Below are positions 35,571-45,185 of a DNA stretch of 64,000 nucleotides, in pieces. Below the pieces are notes generated by a model, which saw only the letters and a list, made by a program, of their open reading frames with translations, was not told where the DNA came from and did no database searches. The number at the start of each line of letters is the position of its first letter. Position 1 is the stretch's first letter. The stretch comes from Roseiarcus sp963809245 (lineage in GTDB: Bacteria; Pseudomonadota; Alphaproteobacteria; Rhizobiales; Beijerinckiaceae). The position numbers and the translations under genes are program-made. The stretch covers positions 1 through 64,000 of the forward strand of contig CAWEIU010000003.1 in assembly GCA_963809245.1 (NCBI GenBank), in the 5' to 3' direction.

Positions 35571-37229
35571 TCAGGCCATGGCCGCCGCGGCTGCCCGTCC
35601 GGCTTGACGCCCCGAGAACAGGCATCCCCCAAGGAAGGTGCCTTCGAGCGCGCGGTAGCCGTGCATGCCGCCGCCGCCGAATCCGGCGACTTCGCCAGCC
35701 GCATAGAGACCGGGCACAACTTGCCGATGCGCGCCGAGCACGCGAGCGTCGAGGTCGGTCTCGAGCCCGCCGAGCGTCTTGCGGGTCAGGATATTGAGGC
35801 GAACGGCGATCAACGGCCCATGCTTGGGGTCGAGGAGGCGATGAGGAGCGGCGACGCGGACCAACTTGTCGCCGAGGTAGCGCCTCGCATTATGAATGCC
35901 GAGAATCTGCATATCCTTGGCGAAGGGATTGTCGAGCTGCCGGTCGCGCGCTTCGATCTGCGCCCTCAGATGCGCCGCGTCGAGCCGAGCATCGCCGACG
36001 AGCGCGTTCATTCCGGCGACGAGGTCCTCGAGCGTCTCGCGCACGATGAAATCCGCGCCTTTCCGCTTGAAGGCTTCGACCGGCGCGGTGGCGTTCTTGC
36101 CGATCGCCCGACGCGCCGTCATCGCCCAACTGCGCCCGGTCAGATCAGGGTTCTGCTCGGAGCCGGAAAGCGCGAACTCCTTGCGGATGACGCTTTGTGT
36201 CAGCACGAACCACGAATGGTCGTAGCCCGTGCGCATGATGTGGGCGAGGGTGCCGAGCGTGTCGTAGCCGGGATAGTACGGCGCCGGAAGGCGCTCGCCG
36301 GTCGCATCGAACCACATCGAGGACGGCCCCGGCAGGATGCGGATGCCGTGATTGGGCCAGATTGGATCCCAATTGTGCAGGCCCTCGACATAATGCCACA
36401 TCCGGTCGGGGTGGATCATCCGGGCTCCGGCGCGCTCGCTGATTGCGAGCATCCGTCCGTCGACGTGATCCGGCACGCCGCAGACCATGCGCTTAGGGGG
36501 ATGGCCGAGACGCTGGGGCCAGTTCTTTCGCACCAGCTCCGCATTGCCGCCGATGCCGCCCGAGGCGACAATGACGGACTGCGCGCGCAGCGAGAATTGG
36601 CCGACGACGTGCCGCCCGCTGCTTTGTCCGCGCGCGACCGTGCTCGGCGCGAGGAGCGAGCCGTCGACCCCGTCGACCGCCTTGTTGGTCACGCTCAGCG
36701 AGTCCACGCGATGGCGGAAGCGAAAGGTAAGGCGGCCTGACTTGACCGCCTCGCGCGCGCGCCGTTCGAAGGGTTCGACGACGCCGGGACCGGTTCCCCA
36801 GGTGACATGAAACCGTGGCACGGAATTGCCATGGCCCATCGCGTCGCCGTCGCCGCGTTCGGCCCAGCCGAGGATCGGGAAGAACCGTACGCCCATTGCG
36901 CGCAACCAAGCACGTTTTTCGCCAGCCGCGAAGGTCACGTAGGCCTCCGCCCACCGGCGCGGCCAAAGGTCGTCTTCGCTGTCAAAACCCGCAGAGCCGA
37001 GCCAGTCCCGCAAGGCGAGATCGTAGCTGTCGCGGACCCCGAGGCGACGCTGCTCGGGCGAATTGACGAGGAAGAGGCCGCCAAGCGACCAAAACGCCTG
37101 CCCGCCAAGGCTCTGCTCGCCCTCCTGATCGAGGATAATGACGGTCTTGCCGGCGTCGATTAGCTCCGTCGCCGCGACAAGGCCCGCGAGTCCGGCGCCC
37201 ACCACGATCGCGTCAGCGTCCTGCGCCAT
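35571..37229 (-). CDS. FAD-binding dehydrogenase (KstD/fumarate-reductase-like)
   Basis: The 552-residue flavoprotein has an N-terminal Rossmann motif (V-V-G-A-G-L-A-G-L-V-A-A-T, about 10-22, ending in Asp-Gln) and a C-terminal FAD segment with L-Y-A-A-G-E-V-A-G-F-G-G-G-G-M-H-G-Y and G-T-F-L-G-G-C. That pattern is typical of predicted oxidoreductases related to 3-ketosteroid dehydrogenase and fumarate reductase. No signal peptide is present. It is divergent from the tautomerase/ABC genes across a 194-bp region containing two identical 11-bp repeats, so the two units may be co-regulated. The substrate is unknown. Confidence 0.85.
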   Translation of the reverse strand: MAQDADAIVVGAGLAGLVAATELIDAGKTVIILDQEGEQSLGGQAFWSLGGLFLVNSPEQRRLGVRDSYDLALRDWLGSAGFDSEDDLWPRRWAEAYVTFAAGEKRAWLRAMGVRFFPILGWAERGDGDAMGHGNSVPRFHVTWGTGPGVVEPFERRAREAVKSGRLTFRFRHRVDSLSVTNKAVDGVDGSLLAPSTVARGQSSGRHVVGQFSLRAQSVIVASGGIGGNAELVRKNWPQRLGHPPKRMVCGVPDHVDGRMLAISERAGARMIHPDRMWHYVEGLHNWDPIWPNHGIRILPGPSSMWFDATGERLPAPYYPGYDTLGTLAHIMRTGYDHSWFVLTQSVIRKEFALSGSEQNPDLTGRSWAMTARRAIGKNATAPVEAFKRKGADFIVRETLEDLVAGMNALVGDARLDAAHLRAQIEARDRQLDNPFAKDMQILGIHNARRYLGDKLVRVAAPHRLLDPKHGPLIAVRLNILTRKTLGGLETDLDARVLGAHRQVVPGLYAAGEVAGFGGGGMHGYRALEGTFLGGCLFSGRQAGRAAAAAMA

Positions 37230-37263
37230 GGGGTCCCCTCCGAATCACCCAGCCCGCACATTG

Positions 37264-37338
37264 GTCAAACAATAAACGAAGGTTCCGCCGACGCGCCAAT
37301 TCAGCCCCGCGCCGGCCTCGCGAAAATGTCAAACAATA
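37264..37338. promoter_or_regulatory. pair of 11-bp direct repeats between divergent genes
   Basis: GTCAAACAATA occurs at 37264-37274 and 37328-37338, 64 bp apart (about six helical turns), in the AT-richer spacer between the FAD dehydrogenase and the tautomerase. This is the pattern expected for two operator half-sites or for one operator per promoter. No regulator gene is adjacent. Confidence 0.5.
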
Positions 37339-37423
37339 TGCCACAATACGGAGCGCAAACCGTTGACAAGTCGCGAACGTTTTGGGACTTTCGAATTGCT
37401 AACATGCTAGTTCGGAGGCGCCT

Positions 37424-37627
37424 GTGCCGTTCGTCAACATCCGCATCGTCGAAGGTGTGAAGGACGAGAGCAAATCCCGCATCGCCAAATCGGTCGCCAA
37501 AGCGATCTCGGAGGAGACGGGTATCGCGCCCAAATCCATCTGGGTCGTTTTCGAGGACGTGCGTCCGGAGGAATGGTTTGTGGGCGAAGACTCGGTCGCC
37601 GACCTGCGGCGCGTTCCAGCGTCCTGA
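37424..37627 (+). CDS. 4-oxalocrotonate tautomerase-family protein
   Basis: The 67-residue product starts at GTG with GGAGG 5 bp upstream and reads M-P-F-V-N-I-R-I-V-E-G. After Met removal, Pro1 would be the catalytic base, as in the family. The rest (E-E-T-G-I-A-P-K-S-I-W-V-V-F-E-D-V) fits the beta-alpha-beta tautomerase fold. It lies 72 bp before the sugar-transporter operon and may act on an unsaturated keto acid formed from the imported substrate. Confidence 0.82.
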   Translation: MPFVNIRIVEGVKDESKSRIAKSVAKAISEETGIAPKSIWVVFEDVRPEEWFVGEDSVADLRRVPAS

Positions 37628-37699
37628 CGGCGTACCCGATCTGAGGTTTGGGACGTCCGCAAGAGACGGTCAAAGTTGAAGAGTGGGAGGAAATATCGG

Positions 37700-38719
37700 A
37701 TGAAAAGCACAGTATCGGTCGCCGCATTGGTTTTGGCTCTTTGCGCCGCGGGCGGCGCGCAGGCCGACACGCACACCAAGAAAATCGCCTTCTCCAATAA
37801 CTACGCCGGCAATTCCTGGCGTCAGGCGATGCTGAAGAGCTACGATCTCGTGACCAAGAAGGCGGTCGCCGACAAGGTCGTCGCCGCCGCCGACGTCTTC
37901 ACGACGGCGGACAAGGAAGTCGCCACCCAGGCCGCGCAGATCCAGAACCTTATTCTGCAGGGCTACGACGCGATCGTCATCGACGCCGCTTCGCCCGACG
38001 CCCTGAACGGCGCGATCAAGCAGGCGTGCGACGCGGGCATCGTCGTCGTCTCGTTCGACGGCATCGTCACCGAGCCGTGCGCCTACCGCGTCGTCGTCGA
38101 CTTCAAGACGATGGGCGAGAAGGAAGTCGACTTCCTCGCCGGACGCCTCCCGAAGGGCGGCAACCTCCTTGAGATCCGAGGCATCGCCGGCACTTCGATC
38201 GACGACGCGATCCACAACGGCATTGTCGCCGGCGTCGCCAAGCACCCCGGCTTCAAGCTCGTCAGCTCGGTCGAAGGCGACTGGGATCAAACGACGGCGC
38301 AGAAGGCGGTTTCGACCGTGCTGCCCTCGCTTCCCGAGGTCGCCGCGGTGGTCGATCAGGGCGGCGACGGCTACGGCGCCGCGCAGGCCTTTAAGGCGGC
38401 TGGACGGCCGACGCCGACCATCATCATGGGCAACCGTCAAGACGAATTGCAGTGGTGGAAGGAGCAGAAGGCGGCGAACGGCTATGTGACCTGGTCCGCT
38501 TCGATCGCGCCCGGCGTTTCGACGCTCGCTTTCTGGGTCGCCCAGCAGGTGCTTGACGGTCGCAAGGACATTCCGCACGATCTGCTGGTGCCCTATCTCG
38601 CCTTCGATCAGGACAACTTCGAGAAGGCTCTGGAGAAGATTCCGAAAGGCTCCGTGGCCAGCGCGGAATACACTGTCGAAGACGCCAAGAAGGCGATCGA
38701 CGCGAATATGAAGAAATAG
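37700..38719 (+). CDS. ribose-type sugar ABC transporter, periplasmic substrate-binding protein
   Basis: The 339-residue product has a Sec signal peptide (M-K-S-T-V-S-V-A-A-L-V-L-A-L, cleavage near A-Q-A). A periplasmic-binding type 1 fold follows: S-N-N-Y-A-G-N-S-W-R near the start, G-Y-D-A-I-V-I-D-A-A and V-V-V-S-F-D-G in the first lobe, V-D-Q-G-G-D-G-Y-G in the second. A gtgggagg ribosome-binding site precedes the ATG. It is the first gene of a complete transporter operon. The ligand cannot be told from sequence. Confidence 0.9.
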   Translation: MKSTVSVAALVLALCAAGGAQADTHTKKIAFSNNYAGNSWRQAMLKSYDLVTKKAVADKVVAAADVFTTADKEVATQAAQIQNLILQGYDAIVIDAASPDALNGAIKQACDAGIVVVSFDGIVTEPCAYRVVVDFKTMGEKEVDFLAGRLPKGGNLLEIRGIAGTSIDDAIHNGIVAGVAKHPGFKLVSSVEGDWDQTTAQKAVSTVLPSLPEVAAVVDQGGDGYGAAQAFKAAGRPTPTIIMGNRQDELQWWKEQKAANGYVTWSASIAPGVSTLAFWVAQQVLDGRKDIPHDLLVPYLAFDQDNFEKALEKIPKGSVASAEYTVEDAKKAIDANMKK

Positions 38720-38770
38720 GAAGCCGAGCTGAACGCTTAAGCTCAACAACGAGGAGCCGCTTCGGCTTCC
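38719..38770 (+). promoter_or_regulatory. intercistronic stem-loop after the binding-protein gene
   Basis: ggaagccga at 38719-38727 pairs perfectly with tcggcttcc at 38762-38770, enclosing gcttaagc. No T-run follows. A stem in this place commonly stabilises the 5' message, so the binding protein is made in excess over the ATPase and permeases. Confidence 0.5.
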
Positions 38771-38787
38771 CAGTCAAAGCGGCGGAT

Positions 38788-40263
38788 ATGACGCAGCAGA
38801 GTGATTTTGTCGTTTCCCTGGACGGCGTTGAAAAGCGCTTCGGCGCCGTCCGCGCGCTCGATCAGGTGAGCTTGAACGTCCCCGCGGGCGTTTGCCTCGG
38901 GCTCGTCGGGCACAATGGGGCCGGCAAATCGACGCTGATGAACGTGCTGGCGGGCACTTTGACCCCTGATCGCGGCGCCGTCGCGATCGCGGGCGAGCGC
39001 CCGCCCGCTTATTCGGTCGCGATCGCCCATCGCCTCGGCGTGCGCTGCGTTTTCCAGGAGCTTTCGCTCTGTCCCAACCTGACGGTGGCGGAGAATGCGC
39101 GCGTCACGCACGCTTCCATCTCAGGCCTCGGCTGGCGCGCACGCGCCGGCAAGCTGATCGTCGACAAGCTCGACGAGATCTTTCTCGGCCACGGCGTTGG
39201 AGCGGACGCCATGGTGGGGGACCTGCCGATCGGGCGTCGCCAGATGATCGAGATCGCTCGCGCGTTCACGGTCACCGACGAAACGCTGCGTCTCGTCATA
39301 CTCGACGAACCGACGTCTTCGCTCGACGCGCACGCCGCCGCGCAACTCCTCGCCTATGTGCGCAAGGCGACGCGCCAAGGCGTGAGCTGTATCCTGATCT
39401 CGCATATGCTCGGCGAAATCCTCACCGCCTCGGACGTGATCGTCGTGATGCGCGATGGAACGATCGTCGCTCAGGGGGAGGCGGCCAGCTTCGATCGCGC
39501 AAGGCTCGTCTCCGCCATGGGCGGCCGCGGCGCGCTCGATGAGGGCGTCGCCCCTCGGACTCGCGACGCGGACCCAGGCAAGCCACCCCTTCTGCGCGTC
39601 CGACCCGCGGCCCAAACTGACGGCGTCGACTGCGTGGCGCGCGCCGGCGACATCGTCGGCCTCGCGGGTCTCGCAGGCCATGGCCAGACCGATCTGTTGC
39701 TGGCGATCTATGCCAACGCTCAGCGCAAGGCGTCACGAAAGGAGAGCCGCGCTCCAATCGCCTTCATTCCGGGCGACCGCCAGAGCGACGGGATTTTTCC
39801 GCTCTGGTCGATTGCCGAGAATGTCGGCGTCCGCTCCCTGGCGCGCCAGCGCCGCCACGGCTTTCTCTCCACTGAGCTTGCACGCGCTTTTGCCGCGCAA
39901 TGGCGCCAAAGGCTCGCGATCCGCACGCCCGATATGAACCAAAACATTCTCACGCTGTCCGGCGGCAATCAGCAGAAAGCGCTGTTCGCGCGCGCCTTCG
40001 GGTCTGACGCCGCGATCATTCTGATGGACGATCCGATGCGCGGGGTTGACGTATCAACGAAGCAGGAGGTCTACGGCCTCATCGCCGCCGAGGCCGCGGC
40101 GGGCCGCACCTTCCTCTGGTACACGACAGAGATCGAAGAGCTCAGGCACTGCCATCGCACCTATGTGTTCCGCAATGGGCGCATCGTCTCCGAGGTGACG
40201 CGCGAGAACATGACCGAGGAACAGATCATCACCGCATCCTTCGAGGAGGCGGAGGCGTCATGA
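38788..40263 (+). CDS. ribose-type sugar ABC transporter, duplicated ATPase (RbsA-like)
   Basis: The 491-residue protein has two ABC domains. The first has Walker A G-H-N-G-A-G-K-S-T at about 45-53, signature-like D-L-P-I-G-R-R-Q-M-I-E-I-A-R-A and Walker B V-I-L-D-E-P-T-S-S-L-D. The second has L-S-G-G-N-Q-Q-K-A-L-F-A-R-A and I-L-M-D-D-P-M-R-G-V-D, while its Walker A is replaced (G-L-A-G-H-G-Q-T-D), as usual for the degenerate half of sugar ATPases. It overlaps the permease gene by 4 bp. Confidence 0.93.
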   Translation: MTQQSDFVVSLDGVEKRFGAVRALDQVSLNVPAGVCLGLVGHNGAGKSTLMNVLAGTLTPDRGAVAIAGERPPAYSVAIAHRLGVRCVFQELSLCPNLTVAENARVTHASISGLGWRARAGKLIVDKLDEIFLGHGVGADAMVGDLPIGRRQMIEIARAFTVTDETLRLVILDEPTSSLDAHAAAQLLAYVRKATRQGVSCILISHMLGEILTASDVIVVMRDGTIVAQGEAASFDRARLVSAMGGRGALDEGVAPRTRDADPGKPPLLRVRPAAQTDGVDCVARAGDIVGLAGLAGHGQTDLLLAIYANAQRKASRKESRAPIAFIPGDRQSDGIFPLWSIAENVGVRSLARQRRHGFLSTELARAFAAQWRQRLAIRTPDMNQNILTLSGGNQQKALFARAFGSDAAIILMDDPMRGVDVSTKQEVYGLIAAEAAAGRTFLWYTTEIEELRHCHRTYVFRNGRIVSEVTRENMTEEQIITASFEEAEAS

Positions 40264-41246
40264 GCGAGGCGACGTCTCTCGAGGCGCGAGCGCCGCGCGT
40301 GCGCTCGGCGCCGTTCATCTCCGCCCGGGCCTTGCGCGCCGCGCTGCCCGCGCTGTCGCTGGCCCTGATCGTCATCGCCATCGAGTGGGTCAATCCGCGC
40401 GCGATCAGCTATTTCGGCTTCAACCTGATGCTCAATCTGGCGGTGCCGGTCGCATTCGCGACGATCGCGCAGATGTTCGTCATCACCGTCAACGATCTCG
40501 ATTTGTCGCTCGGCCCCTTCATCGGCTTTTGCGGCTGCATCGTCGCGACATGGCTACGCGACGAGCCTCTGCTCGGCGTCGCCGCGCTGGCTGGCGGCGT
40601 CGCCGCCTATGCGCTGATCGGCGCCGTCATTCAGCTCCGGCAACTGCCGTCGATCGTCGTGACGCTGGGCATGTTGTTCGTCTGGCAGGGGTTGGCGATC
40701 CTTCTCTTGCCGACGCCCGGCGGCAAGGCGCCAGACTGGCTGCGCGCCATCGTCTCGGTGAAGACGCCCTTCGTTCCCTGGCCGATCGTCGTCGTCGCGC
40801 TGCTCGCCGTGCTTGCGCATTTCGGACTGATGCGCACGTCCTATGGCGCAATCCTGCGCGGGGCAGGGGGCAATCCTGTCGCGGTTGCGCGCGCCGGCTG
40901 GTCCGTGCTGCGCGCCAAAACCGTGATGTTCGCGCTCTGCGGCTTGTTCGGCGTTTTCTCGAGCCTCGCGCTGATCGGCGTCACGACGTCGGCCGACGCG
41001 ACCCTCGGCCGCGGCTACACCCTGGAATCCGTCGCCGGCGTGATTCTCGGCGGCGGCGAGTTCGTCGGCGGCCGGGTGTCGCCGATCGGCGCCGTCATCG
41101 GCGCGCTCACGCTGACGATGGCGGGCTCGCTGTTGAACTTCATGCGCATATCGCCGGATTGGCAGGTCGGCGCGCAGGGCGGCATTCTGATCGCGGTGCT
41201 CGCCGCGCGGGTGCTGATCAATCGGTTCGAGGAGCGACGGCGATGA
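40260..41246 (+). CDS. ribose-type sugar ABC transporter, permease 1
   Basis: The 328-residue membrane protein has about eight to ten hydrophobic helices. The BPD_transp_2 pattern is seen in F-V-I-T-V-N-D-L-D-L-S-L-G-P-F-I-G and, near the end, G-V-I-L-G-G-G-E-F-V-G-G. Start and stop overlap neighbours by 4 bp each, so translation is coupled. Confidence 0.92.
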   Translation: MSEATSLEARAPRVRSAPFISARALRAALPALSLALIVIAIEWVNPRAISYFGFNLMLNLAVPVAFATIAQMFVITVNDLDLSLGPFIGFCGCIVATWLRDEPLLGVAALAGGVAAYALIGAVIQLRQLPSIVVTLGMLFVWQGLAILLLPTPGGKAPDWLRAIVSVKTPFVPWPIVVVALLAVLAHFGLMRTSYGAILRGAGGNPVAVARAGWSVLRAKTVMFALCGLFGVFSSLALIGVTTSADATLGRGYTLESVAGVILGGGEFVGGRVSPIGAVIGALTLTMAGSLLNFMRISPDWQVGAQGGILIAVLAARVLINRFEERRR

Positions 41247-42193
41247 CCCTCGTTCGCCGCTGGTTTTCGGCCTATCCCTGGATCGGCTCGTTCCTGGGCG
41301 CACTCGTCGTCTGGCTCGCCGCGATCCTCTTCACCCGAGGGCAGGGCGCTGAGGGCATGATCACGGCGGCGCTCGCCTTGGCCGCCTTCACCGTCGTCGT
41401 CGGCGTCGCCCAGATGTTCGTAATTACGCTCGGGCCGGGCAACGTCGACCTCTCCTTGCCGGCCAATATCGGTCTCGCGAGCGCCGTCGCGATGAAGGTG
41501 ATGGACGGGTCGGACAGCCGGGTCGCGCTCGGCGTCGGCGCTGCTTTCCTGAGCGGCGCCTTCATCGGCCTCTGCTGCTATCTGCTGATCCGCCTGCTGC
41601 GCATCCCGCCGATCATCGCAACGCTGTCGGCGAGCTTCATCATTCAATCCGTCGGCATCAGCTATGGCCGCGGGCTTCAGATCAAGCCGCCTGACGGCTT
41701 CGCCAATTTCTGCATCGCGACGATCGGCGGCGTGCCTGTTCTGGCGCTGTGCGCGGTCGCGTTCGCGGCGCTCGCGCACTTGCTGCTGACGAAGACGATG
41801 TACGGCCGCTCGGTGCTCGCGATCGGCCAGAATCCGCGCGCCGCCTGGCTTGCGGGAATCGATGTCGAGCGCATTCGGCTAAGGACCTACGTCCAAAGCG
41901 GCGCGCTCGGCGGCCTTTGCGGGGCGCTGCTGGCTGGATACTTCCGCGGCTCGTCGCTCGAAATCGGCGACGAATATCTGCTCACCTCGATCGCCGTCGT
42001 CGTGATCGGCGGCACGTCGGTCGCCGGCGGCAAGGCCAATATCCCGGGCGTGTGGGGCGCCTCGCTGTTCCTCGTTCTTCTCTTGACGATGCTCAATACC
42101 TTCGGCGTCAGCGCCGGGCTGCGCCTCCTCCTCACCGGCGCGGTGATCATCGGCGTGATCGTCGCCGCCGGCGGTGAAGTGCGCGGGCGCTGA
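41243..42193 (+). CDS. ribose-type sugar ABC transporter, permease 2
   Basis: The 316-residue membrane protein is of the same family as permease 1, with M-F-V-I-T-L-G-P-G-N-V-D-L-S-L-P-A and G-G-T-S-V-A-G-G-K-A-N. Two different permeases form a heterodimer here. It starts in the stop of permease 1 (ATGA). The longer open frame upstream is out of frame with the real permease 1 and is not used. Confidence 0.92.
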   Translation: MTLVRRWFSAYPWIGSFLGALVVWLAAILFTRGQGAEGMITAALALAAFTVVVGVAQMFVITLGPGNVDLSLPANIGLASAVAMKVMDGSDSRVALGVGAAFLSGAFIGLCCYLLIRLLRIPPIIATLSASFIIQSVGISYGRGLQIKPPDGFANFCIATIGGVPVLALCAVAFAALAHLLLTKTMYGRSVLAIGQNPRAAWLAGIDVERIRLRTYVQSGALGGLCGALLAGYFRGSSLEIGDEYLLTSIAVVVIGGTSVAGGKANIPGVWGASLFLVLLLTMLNTFGVSAGLRLLLTGAVIIGVIVAAGGEVRGR

Positions 42194-42195
42194 AG

Positions 42196-42222
42196 CTGCG
42201 GCGATTTGCTCGAGCGCCGCAG
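42196..42222. terminator. hairpin between convergent permease and lactonase genes
   Basis: ctgcggcg at 42196-42203 pairs with cgccgcag at 42215-42222 around an 11-base loop. It starts 3 bp after the permease stop and lies before the convergent lactonase stop. There is no clear T-run. Confidence 0.4.
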
Positions 42223-42240
42223 GTCCGCATCGACTCTTCC

Positions 42241-43146
42241 TTATCGCATGAAGGGCTCCACGTGCGGCCCGACCAGGGTTTCGAGCGCGTAGAGCGACGT
42301 CGAGGCGGTGAGAAACAGCGTGTGGAAGCCGGCGCCGCCCCAATGCAGGTTGGCCGCCACTTCCGGAACGACAATCCGGCCGACACGCTCGCCGGTCGGC
42401 GCGAAGATCCAGACGCCACTCGGCCCCGTGCACCAGACGTTGCCGCGTTCGTCGCACTTCATGCCGTCGGGCCTGCCGGGCTCCGTCTCGGAGGCGAGGC
42501 CGTCCGCGAATACCCGGCCGCCGCTCAGCGAGCCGTCCAGCGCCACGTCATAGACTCGGATCAGCGCGCGCGTCGTGTCGTTGACATAGAGACGGCGCTC
42601 GTCGGGGGAAAAGCAGAGCCCGTTGGGCTGGGTGAATTCGTCGCGCCCGACCAGCAGGTGAAGCCCGCCGTCCGGCGCGAGGCGGAAGACGCCTTGCCAA
42701 CCCAGTTGGCGCGGCCGCTCGACGCCGAATCCGGGCATGCGCCCGTACCAGGGATCGCTAAAGTAGATCGAACCGTCGGACCGTACGCAAACATCGTTCG
42801 GACTGTTGAGCTCCTTGCCCTCGAAATGCGAGGCCAGCGTCTCCCGCCCCCCATCGCGCGTTTCACGGACCAGAGTCGAGGTCGCGTGCTCGCAGACGAT
42901 GAGATTGAGCGCGGCGTCATAGGTCATGCCATTGCATTTGTTGGCCGGTCGCATGACCTCGCGCACGCCGCCGTCCGGGTCCCAACGGCGTCTGACGTCG
43001 CTCGGCATGTCCGAGAACAGGAGGTGGCGCTCCTTGGGATGCCAGATCGGTCCTTCGGTGAAGCCAAAGCCGCCTGCGACTTTTTGTAGCGTCTGGCCGT
43101 CTCCAACAAGCGTTTCCGCATCCCGCCCAAGCTTCACGTAAGACAT
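42241..43146 (-). CDS. SMP-30/gluconolactonase-family lactonase
   Basis: The 301-residue protein has a six-bladed beta-propeller pattern: F-T-E-G-P-I-W-H near 28-36, the metal-site segment N-S-P-N-D-V-C-V-R-S-D-G-S-I-Y-F-S-D-P, Q-P-N-G-L-C-F-S-P-D, and R-P-D-G-M-K-C-D near the end. The Glu, Asn and Asp metal ligands expected for SMP-30 lactonases are present. It probably hydrolyses a sugar lactone. It is convergent with the sugar transporter, which supports a role in the same pathway. Confidence 0.88.
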   Translation of the reverse strand: MSYVKLGRDAETLVGDGQTLQKVAGGFGFTEGPIWHPKERHLLFSDMPSDVRRRWDPDGGVREVMRPANKCNGMTYDAALNLIVCEHATSTLVRETRDGGRETLASHFEGKELNSPNDVCVRSDGSIYFSDPWYGRMPGFGVERPRQLGWQGVFRLAPDGGLHLLVGRDEFTQPNGLCFSPDERRLYVNDTTRALIRVYDVALDGSLSGGRVFADGLASETEPGRPDGMKCDERGNVWCTGPSGVWIFAPTGERVGRIVVPEVAANLHWGGAGFHTLFLTASTSLYALETLVGPHVEPFMR

Positions 43147-43318
43147 GGATTCTCCTACTGTTTGGCGTAGAGACCGTAGCATCGCCGGTCGCGCCGGCAA
43201 ACCGCGACGCGGACGTGACGAAGAGCTTGACGTTTGACACCGCGCTCGGAGCGCGAAACAACTTCGGCCAGCGCCCTGCCACTGAGCGCCGAACCCGCTT
43301 TCACTCCCGGAGATGACT

Positions 43319-44446
<1,128 letters not shown>

Positions 44447-44455
44447 TCGCTCTCC

Positions 44456-44485
44456 AAAAAGGCGGCGGCCCTTCTGACCGCCGCC
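44456..44485 (-). terminator. rho-independent terminator of the GYD genes
   Basis: On the minus strand, an 8-bp stem ggcggcgg/ccgccgcc (44485-44478 with 44468-44461, 9-base loop) is followed by TTTTT at 44460-44456. It lies 6 bp after the stop of the GYD remnant. Confidence 0.75.
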
Positions 44486-44491
44486 AACCTG

Positions 44492-44636
44492 TTAGATCAC
44501 CTTCTCGAGGCCGGTTTCGATCTCCTGCGCCGTGAAGGCGCGCAAGGTCTGGCCGCGAACGTCGCCTTGTTTGAAGGCGTTGAGGACGAGCGCGGCCGCG
44601 ACGCTGACGTCGGGCGCTTCCCTCCCGATGTTGTCC
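44492..44636 (-). pseudogene. decayed second copy of the GYD-domain gene (C-terminal half)
   Basis: The minus-strand frame reads A-A-L-V-L-N-A-F-K-Q-G-D-V-R-G-Q-T-L-R-A-F-T and ends E-K-V-I. It aligns with the end of the intact neighbour (S-A-L-V-L-S-V-T-K-L-G-N-I-R-G-Q-S-L-R-A-F-T...E-K-V-T). No start or N-terminal half exists, so it is a remnant of a tandem duplication. Confidence 0.75.
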
Positions 44637-44673
44637 GGTGAACGCCAGCCGGACCGTTTCAGCCGTGAAGCCG

Positions 44674-44967
44674 TCAGGTCACCTTTTCCAAGATTTTGTC
44701 CATCTCGCTCGCCGTGAAGGCGCGCAGGCTCTGGCCGCGGATGTTGCCAAGCTTGGTGACGCTGAGCACCAAGGCGCTAGCGGCGGTCTCGTCCGGCGCC
44801 TCGAGTATGCTGATGATGTCGTACTGACCCTGCGTCCACAGGAGCTCCTTGACGGTGCAGCCCTGCTCCTTGGCGGCGTTCTTGAACGCGTCCGCCCGCT
44901 TGCGGGTGTCCTTGATATTGCGCAAACCCTGGTCGGTGAAAGTGACGAGCATGACGAAATGAGGCAT
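44674..44967 (-). CDS. GYD-domain protein
   Basis: The 97-residue protein begins M-P-H-F-V-M-L-V-T-F-T-D-Q-G-L and contains G-Q-Y-D-I-I-S-I-L-E-A-P-D, the G-x-Y-D motif that names the family. It is a small ferredoxin-fold-like dimeric domain of unknown function. It lies downstream of, and convergent with, the formaldehyde dehydrogenase gene and shares the terminator region with its decayed copy. Confidence 0.85.
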   Translation of the reverse strand: MPHFVMLVTFTDQGLRNIKDTRKRADAFKNAAKEQGCTVKELLWTQGQYDIISILEAPDETAASALVLSVTKLGNIRGQSLRAFTASEMDKILEKVT

Positions 44968-45185
44968 GGCGTTTCCTTTCGCTGCGGGGCCGCTGAGGAA
45001 AATGCTCGACGCGTCGGCTGGCCCCGTCGGGGGGCCGCGCTCCCTGGCATCTGATCACGCTTTCGTGACGTCTTCAATCTATCGGCCGACCAGTCGCGGG
45101 CTCGCGCCGAGAAAAGCGGCCGCAATTGAAACCTCCGCCGGCGCCCCGCGTTTCATCGGCGTGCAAGTCTGCATCGGTGGCCCCC

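Noticed and set aside
35604..36740. A 378-codon plus-strand frame opposite the FAD dehydrogenase
   Set aside because: Shadow of the minus-strand gene, which has all expected flavoprotein motifs.
37362..37390. TTGACA as a sigma-70 -35 box upstream of the tautomerase
   Set aside because: No convincing -10 hexamer at 16-18 bp spacing; kept only as an AT-rich promoter-like region.
40385..42193. A 602-codon frame that could be read as a permease fusion
   Set aside because: The first part is out of frame with permease 1; the true permease 2 starts at 41243 with an ATGA overlap.
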